DNA from: Zopfochytrium polystomum
Taxonomy: Eukaryota > Chytridiomycota > Chytridiomycetes > Chytridiales > Chytridiaceae
Reading direction: 5' to 3'
DNA: 64,000 bases
Assembly (NCBI GenBank): GCA_025765615.1
Contig: JAIVFJ010000220.1
Span: 1-64,000, forward strand
Part shown: piece after piece, positions 1 to 11,538 of the stretch
Position numbering within the stretch: the stretch's first letter is position 1
Layout: the number at the start of each line of letters is the position of its first letter
Translations under genes and position numbers: made by a program
The notes under the pieces: generated by a model
What the model was told of the DNA's origin: nothing
The model's input: the letters and a program-made list of their open reading frames with translations, nothing else
Databases searched by the model: none

Positions 1-90
1 CTGGTGATAAATACGTATTTGATGTTCCTTTTGCAGTTCTCTTTCAGCTTCCGGACATGCCTATTACTTGGTGCTCCTGTTCGGTTCATT

Positions 91-1020
91 TCAAATGAAG
101 TGAGGAGCACAAGATTCCACTGCTTCGTATATTCCCTTGGATGAAACTGCTTGTGAGTAGATTGCAACGACTACTTTGACTGTTTTCCCATTCCATCCTT
201 GGAGAATATCGTCGGTTATGTCAGCTAGTGCAACTGCTTTGCGCCTTCCAACCGTTTCCGTGAACATTACGAATCGACCAAGGTCGTTTTTGGATGGCTC
301 CAAGTTATTACTCCAAGAGACGCGGTTTGCAAATGGATTTGTCCGCTTCTTTCTACCAGTCGAAGTGGAACTCTCCACTATCAATTCTCCTGTATTTGGA
401 GCTAAAACTCACAACTACTTCTCGTTTAGATAGTTTTTGACCTTCCTCCAGACAAAACTTATAAAGTCCGCCACTGAAGAGCAAGAGCAGTTGTATGTTT
501 CTCCCACTGCTCCTCTTGACTGCCCCGAAAAGTTTCGGTAACTACAGTCCAATTTGATTTTGAATGCATGCTCATTTCGCTCACTGCTGGACGGAGAACT
601 TGGACTAGCAGATTTACTGAAATTGCCGCTAGACTGACTAGAAACTTCCTCTCTCTCGAGAGCTTGTCGCTTGAAAACAGCATCGTTCTCTTTTTAACAA
701 TCTGGTCGTAAGTACATAATCGAAACGTGAAACAACCGACCTTCACTGTTCAACCTTCCTTTTCCCTTTGTTGCCATCCTTGAGTTATGCAAAACCCGCA
801 AGCAAGCTATGCAGAGATTCCCGACACCATGACCTTCGGCTTGCAGTTCAGGAAGGGGAAGCCCTTCCAATCCTATGCGGTCAGGAGTAGGACACCAGGA
901 ATGTAGGCAGGCTCCGCAACTAGGACACGCGTGATCCATGGTGATTGGTGATTTGATGTCACAATCAACACAACTGGACATGCCAGCCGTTGACGAAGAT
1001 GCTATTAAGGAAGACTCCAT
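91..1020 (-). CDS. Possible Cys-rich multi-exon gene, unrecognised
   Basis: Three minus-strand open stretches lie in series (694-1020, 459-746 and 91-384) and may be exons of one gene. The most upstream carries a zinc-binding-like Cys pattern (CVDC, then CPSCGAC, HSWC and CIAC) of the kind seen in RING/PHD or treble-clef modules. The next two are basic and hydrophobic with no motif I recognise. I could not fix splice sites or a certain start; the first ATG of the Cys-rich stretch is at 1020. The run may be a gene remnant or part of a mobile element. The product is unknown and the linkage of the three pieces is inference. Confidence 0.3.
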
Positions 1021-1291
1021 TCTTGTGCAACTGAAGCGACAAGGCCACCGTGGTTGGATCTGGCAGAATGCAACGAAGCTTGAGTTCGTTGTATACTCCT
1101 TAGATGTGCGCCAAAGAGAGCTCTAATTACTCAACCAATGGTAAGTTGTTGGTAAGGTTGCGAAGCATAGAGCGCCATGGAGCTCTTGTCACCCAGCAAA
1201 GACTCATCCTGACCTTATGCAAGCCTCGGAATTGGTGGGGAAACGTGACGAGCTTTATTGTAGCGCTCATCATCTTATACCAACGGATACG

Positions 1292-1356
1292 ACAAGAACG
1301 AGGCACAAGAACGAGGCACAAGAACGAGGCACAAGAACGAGGCACTAGAATGAGGC
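1292..1356. repeat. Tandem 13-bp repeat, five copies
   Basis: The unit ACAAGAACGAGGC is repeated head to tail four times exactly, with a fifth diverged copy (ACTAGAATGAGGC). It is a minisatellite and no coding role is evident. Confidence 0.9.
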
Positions 1357-2513
1357 GCAAACGTGAAACATTAAGCACGCCACTGCTCCTCTCTGTTCCC
1401 ACGCTTCCCGTTGCCTAATTCGAATCAGACCAACCAGCGAAGAGCGAACCCCTCCCACTTCTTTTCTTTGCACGGAATGCACTCATAAACACTGAAGGTC
1501 TCATGTAATTGCTGAGACAGTCAGACACAAGGTCCATTGGCGAATCGGCATTCGCCACGTCCTACCCTCCAACCATCAATCGCCACGTAGGAAAACCTCG
1601 TTTGCCAGCGGGGGTACTGAAGCTGCCGTTGCAGGCGACGAAAATGACGTTCAGCTGCAGCCGTCACCTGCACCGACCATGACGACAGGGGTGGGGTGTC
1701 GATCTCGACGTGGATACCAGCTGACGGTGTATCTGCACGCCTTCTGCGCTGCTTAGCACGCCGCGCCGCCAGCACAGACGGGAACGGCTGTCCACAGCGA
1801 GCGTTGGGTGGACGGTGAACGGTGGCAGCTGTGATGCCCCTCACGATCGTATGGTGGTAGTCCACACGTCCTGTCGTCGGCCTCGCCGTCGGCTGTCTTG
1901 TCGTTCTTCACGATCACGAATCTGAGGACGGTCTGCTGTCCGTCCTCCAAGCGACTGTTACATTGACGTGTTACTCCTTATGTTCAGTTTTTCCGCAAAG
2001 ATTAGGGGTTTTTTGTGGCTGGGCGAGGGAGCGCATCTGATTGGGCGCTGATTCTTGCGCTGGAAATCGTGCGCGCGCGCACGAAAAAGGGGAGGGGAAA
2101 TTTTTTCTGGCGCACACAATATTACATGAAATTCGGATCTGCGCGGGCAAGCTTATCGGATCCAGCCGCAATCGTCCTTTCTTCTTACATAATCACAGTA
2201 ACACAGTAATATTCGCTCTGTAAAGCAAGCAATTGCGCAAGGAGGCAAGCAAAAACAAGAGCATGAAAATGTCCCGTGTTTTTTTTTTTTTCTTTTCCTT
2301 TTTGTTTTTTGTTTCTCATTTGTTCTCCCCCGAGTGTTTGGCTCCGGCCAAAAGCGGAAATTTACAACTCTTCGGACCAACCGAACTGAAAAAAGCAACG
2401 GAAAAACACTCGACGCCGCCGAACGGAAAAGAGAAAGAAGAGAAGATAGGAACAGAGAGGAAACACATTATTACTTATGGCACTGATATTATTGTTTAAT
2501 TCCTCCTGCCTTA
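1357..2513. other. No supported gene
   Basis: Short ORFs occur on both strands but none shows a recognisable domain. The stretch has a GC-alternating palindromic patch near 2067-2085 and a T-run near 2280. Confidence 0.5.
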
Positions 2514-2979
2514 TTATGTTGAAGGAAAGGAAAGATGCAAGTAGGACCGCAGGCAACGCACCCATCCGTTCCGCCACTCCGTCTTGAGGTCCTTCTCCTT
2601 CGTCGTGCCGCCTTCATCGTCTACTTTTTCTCCGCAGCAGACCGAGGGGCTCGTCTTTGATTTTTCGCGAGCAGTCGGGATCGTCGCGGGTGCGGCGCTG
2701 TCCATCGTCGACGACAACTGCATCATCGTGGAGGGCGGCGGCCGCGGCCGCGCTCGCGGTTGGACGGGCCGGATGGGGTCTGACGGAGGCGGAGCGTCGA
2801 TCGGGCGGGTGATGAGGAGGAACGAACGGATGTCGAACGAGAAGAAGAAGAAGGGGAAGGAGAAGAAGCGGGTGAGCATGGGAGTGGGCGGTGGTGGAGG
2901 CGGCGGCGGCTGTAGCTGGCGTGGAAGCTCAGTTGCGCACGCCAATGGCGCAACTCTACGAACCCGTTTAACCCTTTAA
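2514..2979. other. GC-rich possible exon, strand uncertain
   Basis: This GC-rich block is open on both strands. The plus frame ends in a basic Lys-rich stretch followed by a donor-like GTGAGC near 2872. The minus frame begins with a proline run. The composition resembles the true genes at 5.5-18 kb, but no domain is recognisable, so no product is called. The block ends at about 2.75 copies of an 8-bp TTTAACCC unit (about 2966-2990). Confidence 0.25.
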
Positions 2980-3714
2980 CCCTTTAACAGTCAGTGTGCC
3001 AATATTGGCAAAGAAACTGAATTTTTTCACCTTTTACAATTATGAGAGCTAGATCGAAACTGATCAGATCCTTGTGAAACTTTGATATGTTGTAGCCCTA
3101 CCATTTTGTGGATACTTTGGAATGAAAGATCCGCAAAGCCAAGAATCTTTATCTTTCAAGACAGTGAGGGTACACAGAGGCGTTTGGAACAGAATCATGT
3201 CAAATCGAGGATGAAAATCAGCTCTCAACTTCCGGTTCGGTGATATCTTAGCTCAATGAGTTATGGCAGCTAACAATTGATCACGAAGTCCCAGGTTGCA
3301 CGTACTTGCTTTGGTTCTCTGACAAGGACAGTGCGCCGCTGATAATGTCCTTGTCACAGGTTTTTGTCTTTTCTGTGTGGTGTCTTTGTGAAAGGCCAGG
3401 AATTCGCAATAAGTTCTTTCCAAAAATTCTGATGTGAGAGAGAGAGACACACAAACAGCCACAGAAAAAAAACGCCTGACAGGCAGCGGGTACAGTGAGA
3501 CAGACTACCGCCGTAGCGCCCTTCAACTATTGAGAGATAGAGACAGAGACACTGGCCGAGACAGAAAGACAGATAGCTTGTTGACTGGCACCCCCAGAGA
3601 CAGGGAGGTAGACATACAACCCGTTGACCAGAGGTGAAGGGACAGAAGCAGACAGTGAGACAGACAACTTACTGACTGCCACTCCCAGAGACAGGGAGGT
3701 AGACAGACAACCCG

Positions 3715-3787
3715 TGTAAACAGTAAACTCTGAGTGAGTGAGTGGAAGGAGTGTATGAAGTGGAGATGTGTGTTTGTGGGTAGTACC
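3715..3787 (-). repeat. LTR-B fragment (3' end)
   Basis: It matches the 3'-terminal 70 or so bases of the LTR-B family, which is nearly complete at 4391, 51038 and 55153. It begins with the family end TGTAAACAG, read on the plus strand, and breaks off in the TGTGGGTAGTACC region. Confidence 0.75.
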
Positions 3788-4236
3788 ATTTCAAATCAAC
3801 CAAGGTCTGTCCAGAGGTCTGTGTGCAGTGACCAGTCTTCCCACAGAGGAAAGATGATTTGAAATCATCAGGGGCATTTCAAATCAACCAGTCCCTGGTT
3901 CAACATTGGTTCAGACAACTGTCAGCTGACCTGGAGCTGCTGTGAGCTGCCCTGGTTCAACATTTCTCTGAACCCATTTAGTGTGATTCTAATCGCATTG
4001 TCCTCACTGGCGAAGCCTAGGAAAGCAAAGCTAGAATCACCGCCATCTTCACCTAACTCTTTTCATTGGATTCAGATTGAGCCTTTCGGCTTACCCAACT
4101 TAGTGTAAGTCGCATCGGCAGCAGCAACGAGGCTGCTGTTGACATAGGAGGCGGGCTTCCTAGGCTCAAATCTCAACACAACAGCCCAGTGGACTTTGCA
4201 AAATCATAAAGAGAAACAGTATTTTAGTTGGTGAGG

Positions 4237-4238
<2 letters not shown>

Positions 4239-4310
<72 letters not shown>
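4239..4310. repeat. (GA)n microsatellite
   Basis: About 70 bp of GA dinucleotide repeats with one interruption (GGA) near 4297. Confidence 0.95.
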
Positions 4311-4390
4311 GTTGGTAGCAAATCTTCAAGGTAGGGGAAAAGCAACATTCACACAAAGTTGGGGACAGTGATGCACACTTTGGTCTCTTG

Positions 4391-4794
4391 TGTTAGGTGG
4401 AACTGACTGGTCAGCAGCAAGAGGCACAAGACGGACCCGAACCTATTGTGACTGTTAGTTATCGTTCTCACAATGCCCATGGGAGAGCAAGCCACTGTCA
4501 ATGCAGACCTGGGCGCTGGCTTGTGCTGTTGACAAATACTCTGAGTATTAAGTGGAACAAAAACCTGGTGTGAACAGTTTTCCTCCTCCTCTGCTCAAGC
4601 AGATAATAGGAGAGGTTTTTACCCTGTGCCAGTCACGCTTGCCTAGCAGCTATTACAGCGTGTATATCTTCATCATGTATCAATAATTCATAAGAGTTTT
4701 TTTCTCTTTCTCTCCAAGTTGGGGAGAAGTACCACCCACAAACACACATCTCCACTTCATTCACTCCTTCCACTCACTCACTCAGAGTAGACTG
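4391..4794 (+). mobile_element. Solo LTR, family LTR-B
   Basis: This is a near-complete copy of a family whose best copy is at 51038-51448. It starts TGTTAGGTGG and runs collinearly through the conserved GCCCATGGGAGAGC and CTCCTCCTCTGCTCAAG blocks. The last bases are diverged (GACTGCTAG in place of GACTGTTTACA), so the exact 3' end and target duplication are lost. Confidence 0.85.
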
Positions 4795-5071
4795 CTAGAT
4801 AAATAATAAATTAGGCAGGCGTGGCGTACAGCCTGTCAGGCACCCCATCCATAGGCAGTTGATCAGTCTCTGTTAGTCACTGAAAGAGAAAATATGTTGA
4901 GAAACCCCTGGTGCAACGGAAACTGTTTAGACAAAAGTAGTAAAAGTAGGCCCAATAACAAAGACAGGTTAGCCGCAAATGCACTTTGATAATGCCTTGG
5001 AAACTAAAGAACCAGGAATAATAATAGGCGTCCTGATCCTTGCAGTTTTATGACAGGGATGCTTGAGTTTT

Positions 5072-5136
<65 letters not shown>

Positions 5137-5536
5137 CTAGACTTTATTGCTGAGACCTCAGTGTAGTCTCACATGCCTCCCGAGCAGTTCAAGAGGCATG
5201 AATAGCAGACAGCCATTGTCCACTCTCACTGCATTGCCGAAGACTGAGTGCCAAAGTCGTTTACTTCTTCAAACTGTCTGCTTTTATTTTTTTTTTTTTC
5301 AAGTGCATCATGCCCATAATGCGCATGGCTGTTTCAACCTTAGTGCGTGTGACATACGAGAACCAAAGAAATAAGGAGAAACCCAAAGTGGGGGGATGTG
5401 TGTTTGAGGCCGCTGGGTTCGTTGGATAACTGCGCTGTGAACAAACTCCGTGAACTGCTTCTATGAATCAAGATATTTCTCTCGTTTTTTGATCGAGCCT
5501 TATTTTTTTATAATCATTTCATTTTGAGGGTTATTG
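4795..5536. other. Gene-free DNA with long poly-A
   Basis: No gene was found. An uninterrupted A-run occupies 5074-5134 (61 bases) and could be the tail of an old retroposed copy, but I found no matching coding body or target duplication. Confidence 0.55.
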
Positions 5537-8500
5537 TCATTTCACTTCCCCCAACGGCGGCAGCTGTAGTGCCTTGCACACGGCGCCGCAAACGTGCCCC
5601 TTCGACTCCCCGTCGCCGCCGCCACGACCTTCAAACCGCTCGAGCGCCGTCGCGCCATAGTTGGCGTCCAGCATGTGCCGCAGTCTCCGGTTCAGCGCGG
5701 GGTCCAGCACGTGCAGCGCCGGGTCCGTCAGCGTCAGCTTGCCGCGCGTCGGCGACGACCCGGCAGTCGCGGGCGGCGTCCACTGGCCCTGCACGTCGGC
5801 GACAAGCAGCCGCCGCCCGCTGGCCACCAGCGTCCAGTGTGAGAACGCCGCCGCAAACGCGTGCACCACCTCCGCCGCGTCCTCACCGCCCGCGTCATCC
5901 GCGCCAAAGTCGAGGTCGCCGCCAACGACCCGCGCGCCCGTCGAGTTTGTGAATTTGCGGAACTGGCCCCGCTTGATCCGGGCTTCCGCCATGTACCACG
6001 TCGTTGGTTTTTCGCCCCAGCAGCAGCAGCAGCAGCAGCAGCAGTGCCCTTGCCCGCTTCCGTCTCGGCCGCCGCCGAGCCCTCTGGAACCTCAAACTCG
6101 AAGCAGTACGACGTCAAGTACGACAAGGTGATCGGGTCGATGCCCGCAGCCTTCAGCATCGATCTGCCGCCGCCTTCGTCTTCGAGGTAACGGGAAAAGT
6201 ACAGTGCCAGTTTGCAGCAAATCTCTTGCGCGACGCACGTGCGCTCGGCCGCCTCGCGGATCGATACCGCCAGCGACGGCCGCGAACCGCCGCCCGTCGC
6301 GATCAAAAGATCCGGCTCCGACCCTCCCGCAAGCCGAAACGACTTTACCACAATGGGGACCTTCGCCAAGCTCGCTTGCCCAAAGTACACGTTGCGAAAA
6401 TCGCCAAACGCCCGCGGTGTAGGTGTCAACTCTATGTACATTGAGGTTTGGCTATCCGCAAACGAAGGACAAAATGACGTGCTTGTGAGCCGCTCGAAAA
6501 ATTGCGTCTGCGACATTCCAGGTTTCCAGTCCGGAAAGAGGACCGGGTAGAAGCACGCAACTGTTGCGATGCGGTTGAAATGCTCGTCCCCGCAGAGTTC
6601 GTCCGGCGCCCGAATCAGGGAAACGCGGCGGTGTACCACGTTTTGCGAAGTTCTAAACAACGAATCGACGACGGCGTCGCGATCTTTTCGCAGTCTTTTC
6701 GACTGTTCCAATAATTGGCTTTGGCGCAAGATCGAGGCTCTTTTTACGGCGCCGTGTTCGGCGTCTTTCGCCTTTTTGTCTTCGGTGAACGCACCGAGTC
6801 GCACCTTGTTTATGAGGGACTCGGTTTCGAGCACGCTCTGCAAGCGCTCTTGCATTTCGAGATCTTTTTCGCTGGGTAAAATATCGCAGCGGCTTCCCCG
6901 AAGCGCGTCGCTGGCCGGATCACCGGCCTTGGCCGCCTTTGCCAACTCTTTGTGGCGAATTTCCAGGCTGTAGTTGGTCTCTCGAAGCTCCTTGATTTTG
7001 GCCTCTAAACGCGCGAGCTCGGCTTCATAGTCGACAGTATCGAGATCGTCGTCAATGGACTTGCAAGCGCGCATCATCCGCTGCACCGCCACTACATGTC
7101 GAGCAAGCTCTTCGTGCTCTTCGGCCAGCTCATCCTGCAATAATCCGTACTCTTCCAACTCGTGGCGGCGTTCGTTCATTAGAGCGTCGATCTTAGCTGT
7201 GGCTTCCGCATTGGTTCTACCGTACTGGTTCTGCAATTGATAAATCCGGTGAAGTTTATCCGCGTATTTGTCGATTGTTTTGAGCAAATCGTCAATTTTG
7301 CTCAACTCGGTACCAACAATTGGATCCACAGAGCCACGAGTCCGACAAGCAAGCGAAACGTTGTCAATAACGTCTGGTTTTTAGTGCAGTGGTTTTAGGC
7401 CTGGGGGGAAAAGAAAACAAAAACAGAAGAAACAAAAAGAAAAATTTTGCTGCTTACATTTGGTCGACTTCTTGGTCGGGGTCGATTTCAACTTGCCTGG
7501 AAAAGAGTATACAATGTTCATTTATCGTCGTCTCAAATCCAAAAAATAAAATAAAATAAATCACCAGCATCAAAGTCTTTGTCGGACTGCGCGAAGTTCA
7601 TGCCCCATCCTTGCACCCAAAACGAATAGTCCTTCTTGGCTGGTAAAGGCCTTATGGGGAGGCACCGTCTCCCATTCAAGTAGCGTAGTGCGTCCTGGAC
7701 TACTTTGCAAAAGAGGTGATCGGTCCGCTCCCACAAATCAGCAACCAGAGAGGCGTTCGACGTCTCGGCCGTATGGCTTGTCGCCACGAACGAGTGCATC
7801 GCAAACTGAAAGCCGACCAGCCGGCCCCCTTCAAGCGTCGGCCACGCCAAGAACCTCCGTTTCTCCAGGTCCGGCCGACGGCTGACCTCTGCGACAAGGG
7901 ACACCACCAACGCCCCCGGATCCTTCGCCTCGGTGGCGGGAACCGCCGCCTGCCTCACCCCCGGCGGGTCCAGCATCTCCGCCAGCCTCTCCACCTGCCG
8001 TTCCAACGGCACCACCCCGCCAGAGCCCACAGGAACAACGTCCGAAACGACAATACTCGACACGCACGGCAGTCTCCGCGCCGCCAGTGCCGTCGCCCCG
8101 TGGGCAAGGGTGCTGGCCTCGTAAAACTTGACCGCGGGCACCGTCACCACCGACAGCGACGCCGGCGACCCGCCGGCGGCGGCGGTCTCCAGGTACCACC
8201 ACTTTGTCTCGTCCGCGACGCAGAAGTCGCCCACCAGCGCAAACGCCTCCGTCACCGGCACCCGCGCCGCGAGCGTCCGCTCGAGCGAGCCCGAGGTCTT
8301 GCACGTCTGGTACGAAACGTCGATCCACGCGCTGGCGAGCGCCGCAAACTTCTCCAACGTGAACTCGGGTTGCGGCGTGGGCTCGGGAGGCAGCGACAAG
8401 GGCGGTGGCGGTGGCGGCGGCGGCAGCGGGGGCGGAAGGCTCGTTTTCGCTGGCGGGCTGTTGGGGGCTACGGCAACCGGAGCGAGTGCAGCCGTCGCGA

Positions 8501-9126
8501 GTGCTTCGCCACCGATGGTCCCCGGACCACCGGCAGCGACGAGGCAGGCCTGGTGCCACTCATCCAGAAGCGAGCCGAGGTCCAGCACAGCGAGGCGGCC
8601 GTCTTCGTCCTGCACCCTGAGGACGCGGATCGCAGAGCCGCGAGAGGTGTCGTCGACGATAGAGACTGAGGTGGTGGGGTTGAGGAGGACGGCCCGAGTG
8701 GCGGGCTTGGATGCGGTCTTTTGCGAGTTTTTATGAGGAAGGGAGTGTGGTTGTTCAGCAGTGTTGTCCCCGAAACCACAACCAAGCACACTCGCTTCTC
8801 GCCGTCTCTCTCTCAGTCAACGCGCAGTCATGCAGTGGAGGGGAAGCAGCAGCGGCAGTAGCACCAGCAGCGGGAGGAGGAAGGGGGGGCCAATGCAAAA
8901 GCAACATCCTGCAACGCATGCAAGCAGGCAAGCAAGCAAGCAGAGCAAGCACGGGTCACTCACCCGCGAGCTGCTGGCCGAGTCCGTGATCTCGAGCTTG
9001 CCGACGTGGACTACCGCCAGGAACGGCGCCCACGCCCCGCCCCCGACTGACGCCTGCACCGAGGCGAACTTCAGCATGTGTGTTTGTTCAATTGATTCTT
9101 TTCTTTTCGTTTGTTGGAGGATTATT

Positions 9127-9177
<51 letters not shown>

Positions 9178-11028
9178 AATACAGTATGCATTTGAGCTGT
9201 CCCCGACCCTCTCACCTGCAAGTTCCCCTCCACGCAATCGCTGCGCCGCCTCGCCCCCACGCCCGGGTACCACTACACCTGCCCCATAATAGACATGCTG
9301 ATCGCATTCACAAGGTTTTCCACCGTCTGGTCGAACGCGCCCATCGAGTGCATTTCCATCTTCTGGAACCGCTTGCCCTTGCCTTCCTGCTCGTACGCCG
9401 CGCGAATCTTGCTCACCGTCGCGGCCGTGTACCTCTCCGAATTGACGCAGACAAACGTGTAGTACACTCGCTTCCCCATCAGCCTCTGCAGGTGCTCGAC
9501 CGCTCGCGCCGTGCGCGACTCGGGCACCGCAATCTCCGAGTCGTCGCTGTGGTTGTCGTCGGCTCCGCCGTTCCATTCCCGCCCGTGGCCCGGTGCGTCA
9601 GCAAAGTGAAGTAGCGTGCAGTAGCGCGCCTTCCAGTCGAGCATAGAGGCAGTGTAGATGCCTCCGACTACATCCTGAATTCGTTAGGTTGTGTGAAAGT
9701 TAAAGTTCGCTCACAGAGTGTGAACAGTCGACGGACCTCTGGGGTGTCTCCGCCGCCTTTGGCGGGAACTCCGTCTATAAAGGCTTGAACAGAGGGCAGA
9801 TCAGATGTCAAACCCTTGCTCACAATTCTGTCGGCGCCATCGCAAAAATCGCGATAACCGACGAAAGCCACACGCTTGGTCGCGAGACCGTGTTTCCTTT
9901 CGACCTGGTCCAGAATAATGCGCAGCTTGGTCTTGACCAGTTCGATGACAGAAAGCATGGATGCTGGAGATTGCAACAACAACAACTGAGTTATCGTTCC
10001 AGAGTAGCTAGTTGGTCGAATGAAGGTGTGGGGTGCTCACATGTGCAGTCCACCAGAAAGCAAACGTCAAGTGTCTTTTCGACAGGGATCCTCGGTCTTC
10101 CACCAAGCAAAATGTCATCGACAGTCCTGCTATGGTCGGTTTCAGTGTACTCTGGCGGAGCATCCGCCTTTGTGCTGGCACCCTTGAGGTGCTTGATGTT
10201 TGAAGTTTCCTTCTTGCCTCGGTTGCTAGAGCTTGCGGACTTTGCAGTCGCAGCAGACGAAGAAGCGGAGGACGAGGTGGATCCAGCATTCTCAGATTGC
10301 GGCTTTGACTTTGACGACGACGACCCCGCTGCAGCCGCAGACGCTGCTGGACCGGCCTGTTTTGGACGGCTGCTCGGACCAGCCACCGTCGGGGTTTCGG
10401 CCGAACTGGCCGCCGCCGCCGCCGCCGACGCGCCCAGGTTCGTCGTCACATGGCTCGCAGCAGCGTGGCTAGCCGAGGACAGCAGCCTCTGAACGGTGGG
10501 GAGGTCTCCGCCCGAAAAGACACGGTTGACGACCTCTGCGATGTAGTCCGAGGGGCGCATGACGCCGCCTCCGTCACTCGCGGCGGCGGCGGCGGCGGCG
10601 GCGGAGGCCTCCGACTGGCGCAGCAGCCGCATCTGGCGCTTGTGGCGAGCTTCTAGCTTGGCGAGTATGGCATCTACATCTCCAGCGCCGCCCCCGCCGC
10701 CGTCACCGCCACCGGCGTCCTCGTCGTTGGTTCTTCCGCCGCCGCGGTCACGGTCAGAGCTGGCCTTGGCCTTTCCCTTGCCCTTGCCGGTGGAAGCCGG
10801 TGCTGAGGAGGAGGAGGAGGAGGAGGAGACGGCGACGGCGCGTCTGGTGAGGGAAACATCGTCGTCGTCGTCGTTGTAGTCGTCGTCCTTCAGGCTGTCT
10901 CTGCCGTTGTCGTCAGTGTCACTACTAGCACTATCTGAGTCGCGATGCGGTCTCTGCCGCTGCTGCTGCTTTTGCGTCGCAAGTAGCTGCCGATGATGCC
11001 TGTTTGCCGCGCCCCCTCCTCCAAGCAT
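5537..11028 (-). CDS. vWA / coiled-coil / alpha-kinase fusion (VwkA-type)
   Basis: Multi-exon gene for a predicted atypical (alpha) protein kinase. From the ATG at 11028 come a Ser/Ala/acidic low-complexity region, then a von Willebrand A domain with its MIDAS built across an intron (LVDCT + SSM, a DxTxS variant). Introns supported by frame: 9964-10040 (GTGAGC..CCAG) and 9675-9736 (restores PE|DVVGG). Small exons follow around 8.95-9.3 kb, then a proline-rich middle region (about 7561-8740), a coiled coil (about 6750-7330) and the alpha-kinase. Kinase hallmarks are VVKSF, KRGQFRKFTN, VADVQGQW, LTDPALH and the zinc-site HVCGAVC. The stop is at 5537-5539. Donor GTAAGC near 7455 to acceptor ACCAG near 7364 keeps the middle and kinase parts in one frame; otherwise a stop at 7381 would split them. 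Dictyostelium VwkA has the same vWA plus alpha-kinase pairing. The frame slips near 6010-6017, at a GGGG run beside a CAG repeat: a 1-nt sequencing error or a real break. Confidence 0.75.
6018..6044. repeat. (CAG)9 trinucleotide repeat in alpha-kinase gene
   Basis: Nine CAG units, read as alanine codons (GCT) on the minus strand in the linker between the two lobes of the alpha-kinase domain. The adjacent GGGG run (about 6014-6017) is where the kinase reading frame changes. Confidence 0.9.
9129..9174. repeat. Poly-T run inside an intron
   Basis: 46 consecutive T on the plus strand, lying in a probable intron of the vWA/alpha-kinase gene. It is simple sequence with no flanking target duplication seen. 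Confidence 0.85.
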
Positions 11029-11110
11029 TTGGGCTGGCGCGGTTGATTGATAAGTCACGGAAAGGTCTGTTTCTTTGGTGTGTGTGTGTGTGGGCTGCTG
11101 TGTGGGAAAG

Positions 11111-11155
11111 AGAAGACAGAGACAGAGACAGAGACAGAGACAGAGACAGAGACAG
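11111..11155. repeat. (GAGACA)n hexamer repeat
   Basis: About seven GAGACA units, just upstream of the chosen start of the vWA/alpha-kinase gene. If transcribed it would lie in the 5' leader. Confidence 0.9.
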
Positions 11156-11280
11156 TGGTGGCACGGTCGACGCCCAAGCATCAAGCGAGAAGGACCACCC
11201 CAACCACCACCACTTACTTACAAACACACTCACACACTCACTCACACTCGCGCAGCTCTCCAGTAGGTTTCCATCTGCGC

Positions 11281-11315
11281 CTCCAGTGTATCTTACTCAC
11301 TCACTCACTCACTCA

Positions 11316-11352
<37 letters not shown>
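11281..11352. repeat. (ACTC)n and (CT)n repeats
   Basis: A run of ACTC units (about 11291-11320) passes into CT dinucleotides. It lies in the divergent intergenic space between the minus-strand kinase gene and the plus-strand gene at 11539. Confidence 0.9.
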
Positions 11353-11538
11353 GCTCACAGGGGTAAGGCCGACAGAAATAGCATAACGCCAGCGATTGAT
11401 GGATTCCCGCTCCCCCCGCTCTGACTACATACTACATTCACACCCGCCTGCTGTCATTCGTTTGACTGACTCATACGCCTCCCGGCGATCAGGAAACAAC
11501 AAAGGAATCAAGAGCGGTGAACGGACCAACCCCTCCAG

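Larger units (their letters stand above)
2992..4390. other. Gene-free DNA with simple repeats
   Basis: No coding signal was found. The stretch contains GAGACA-rich sequence (about 3430-3720), a fragment of LTR-B at 3715-3787, a repeated ATTTCAAATCAACC word near 3787 and 3878, and a GA microsatellite. Confidence 0.6.

Noticed and set aside
2966..2990. TTTAACCC units as an internal telomere repeat
   Set aside because: Fewer than three copies and no other telomere-like sequence nearby.
5074..5134. Poly-A run as the tail of a processed pseudogene
   Set aside because: No coding remnant upstream and no matching target duplication were seen.
5734..7329. Independent kinase gene starting at 7329
   Set aside because: The apparent first codon is GTG, not ATG, and only 51 bp separate it from the upstream stop. 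Splicing into the upstream exons gives a continuous frame.
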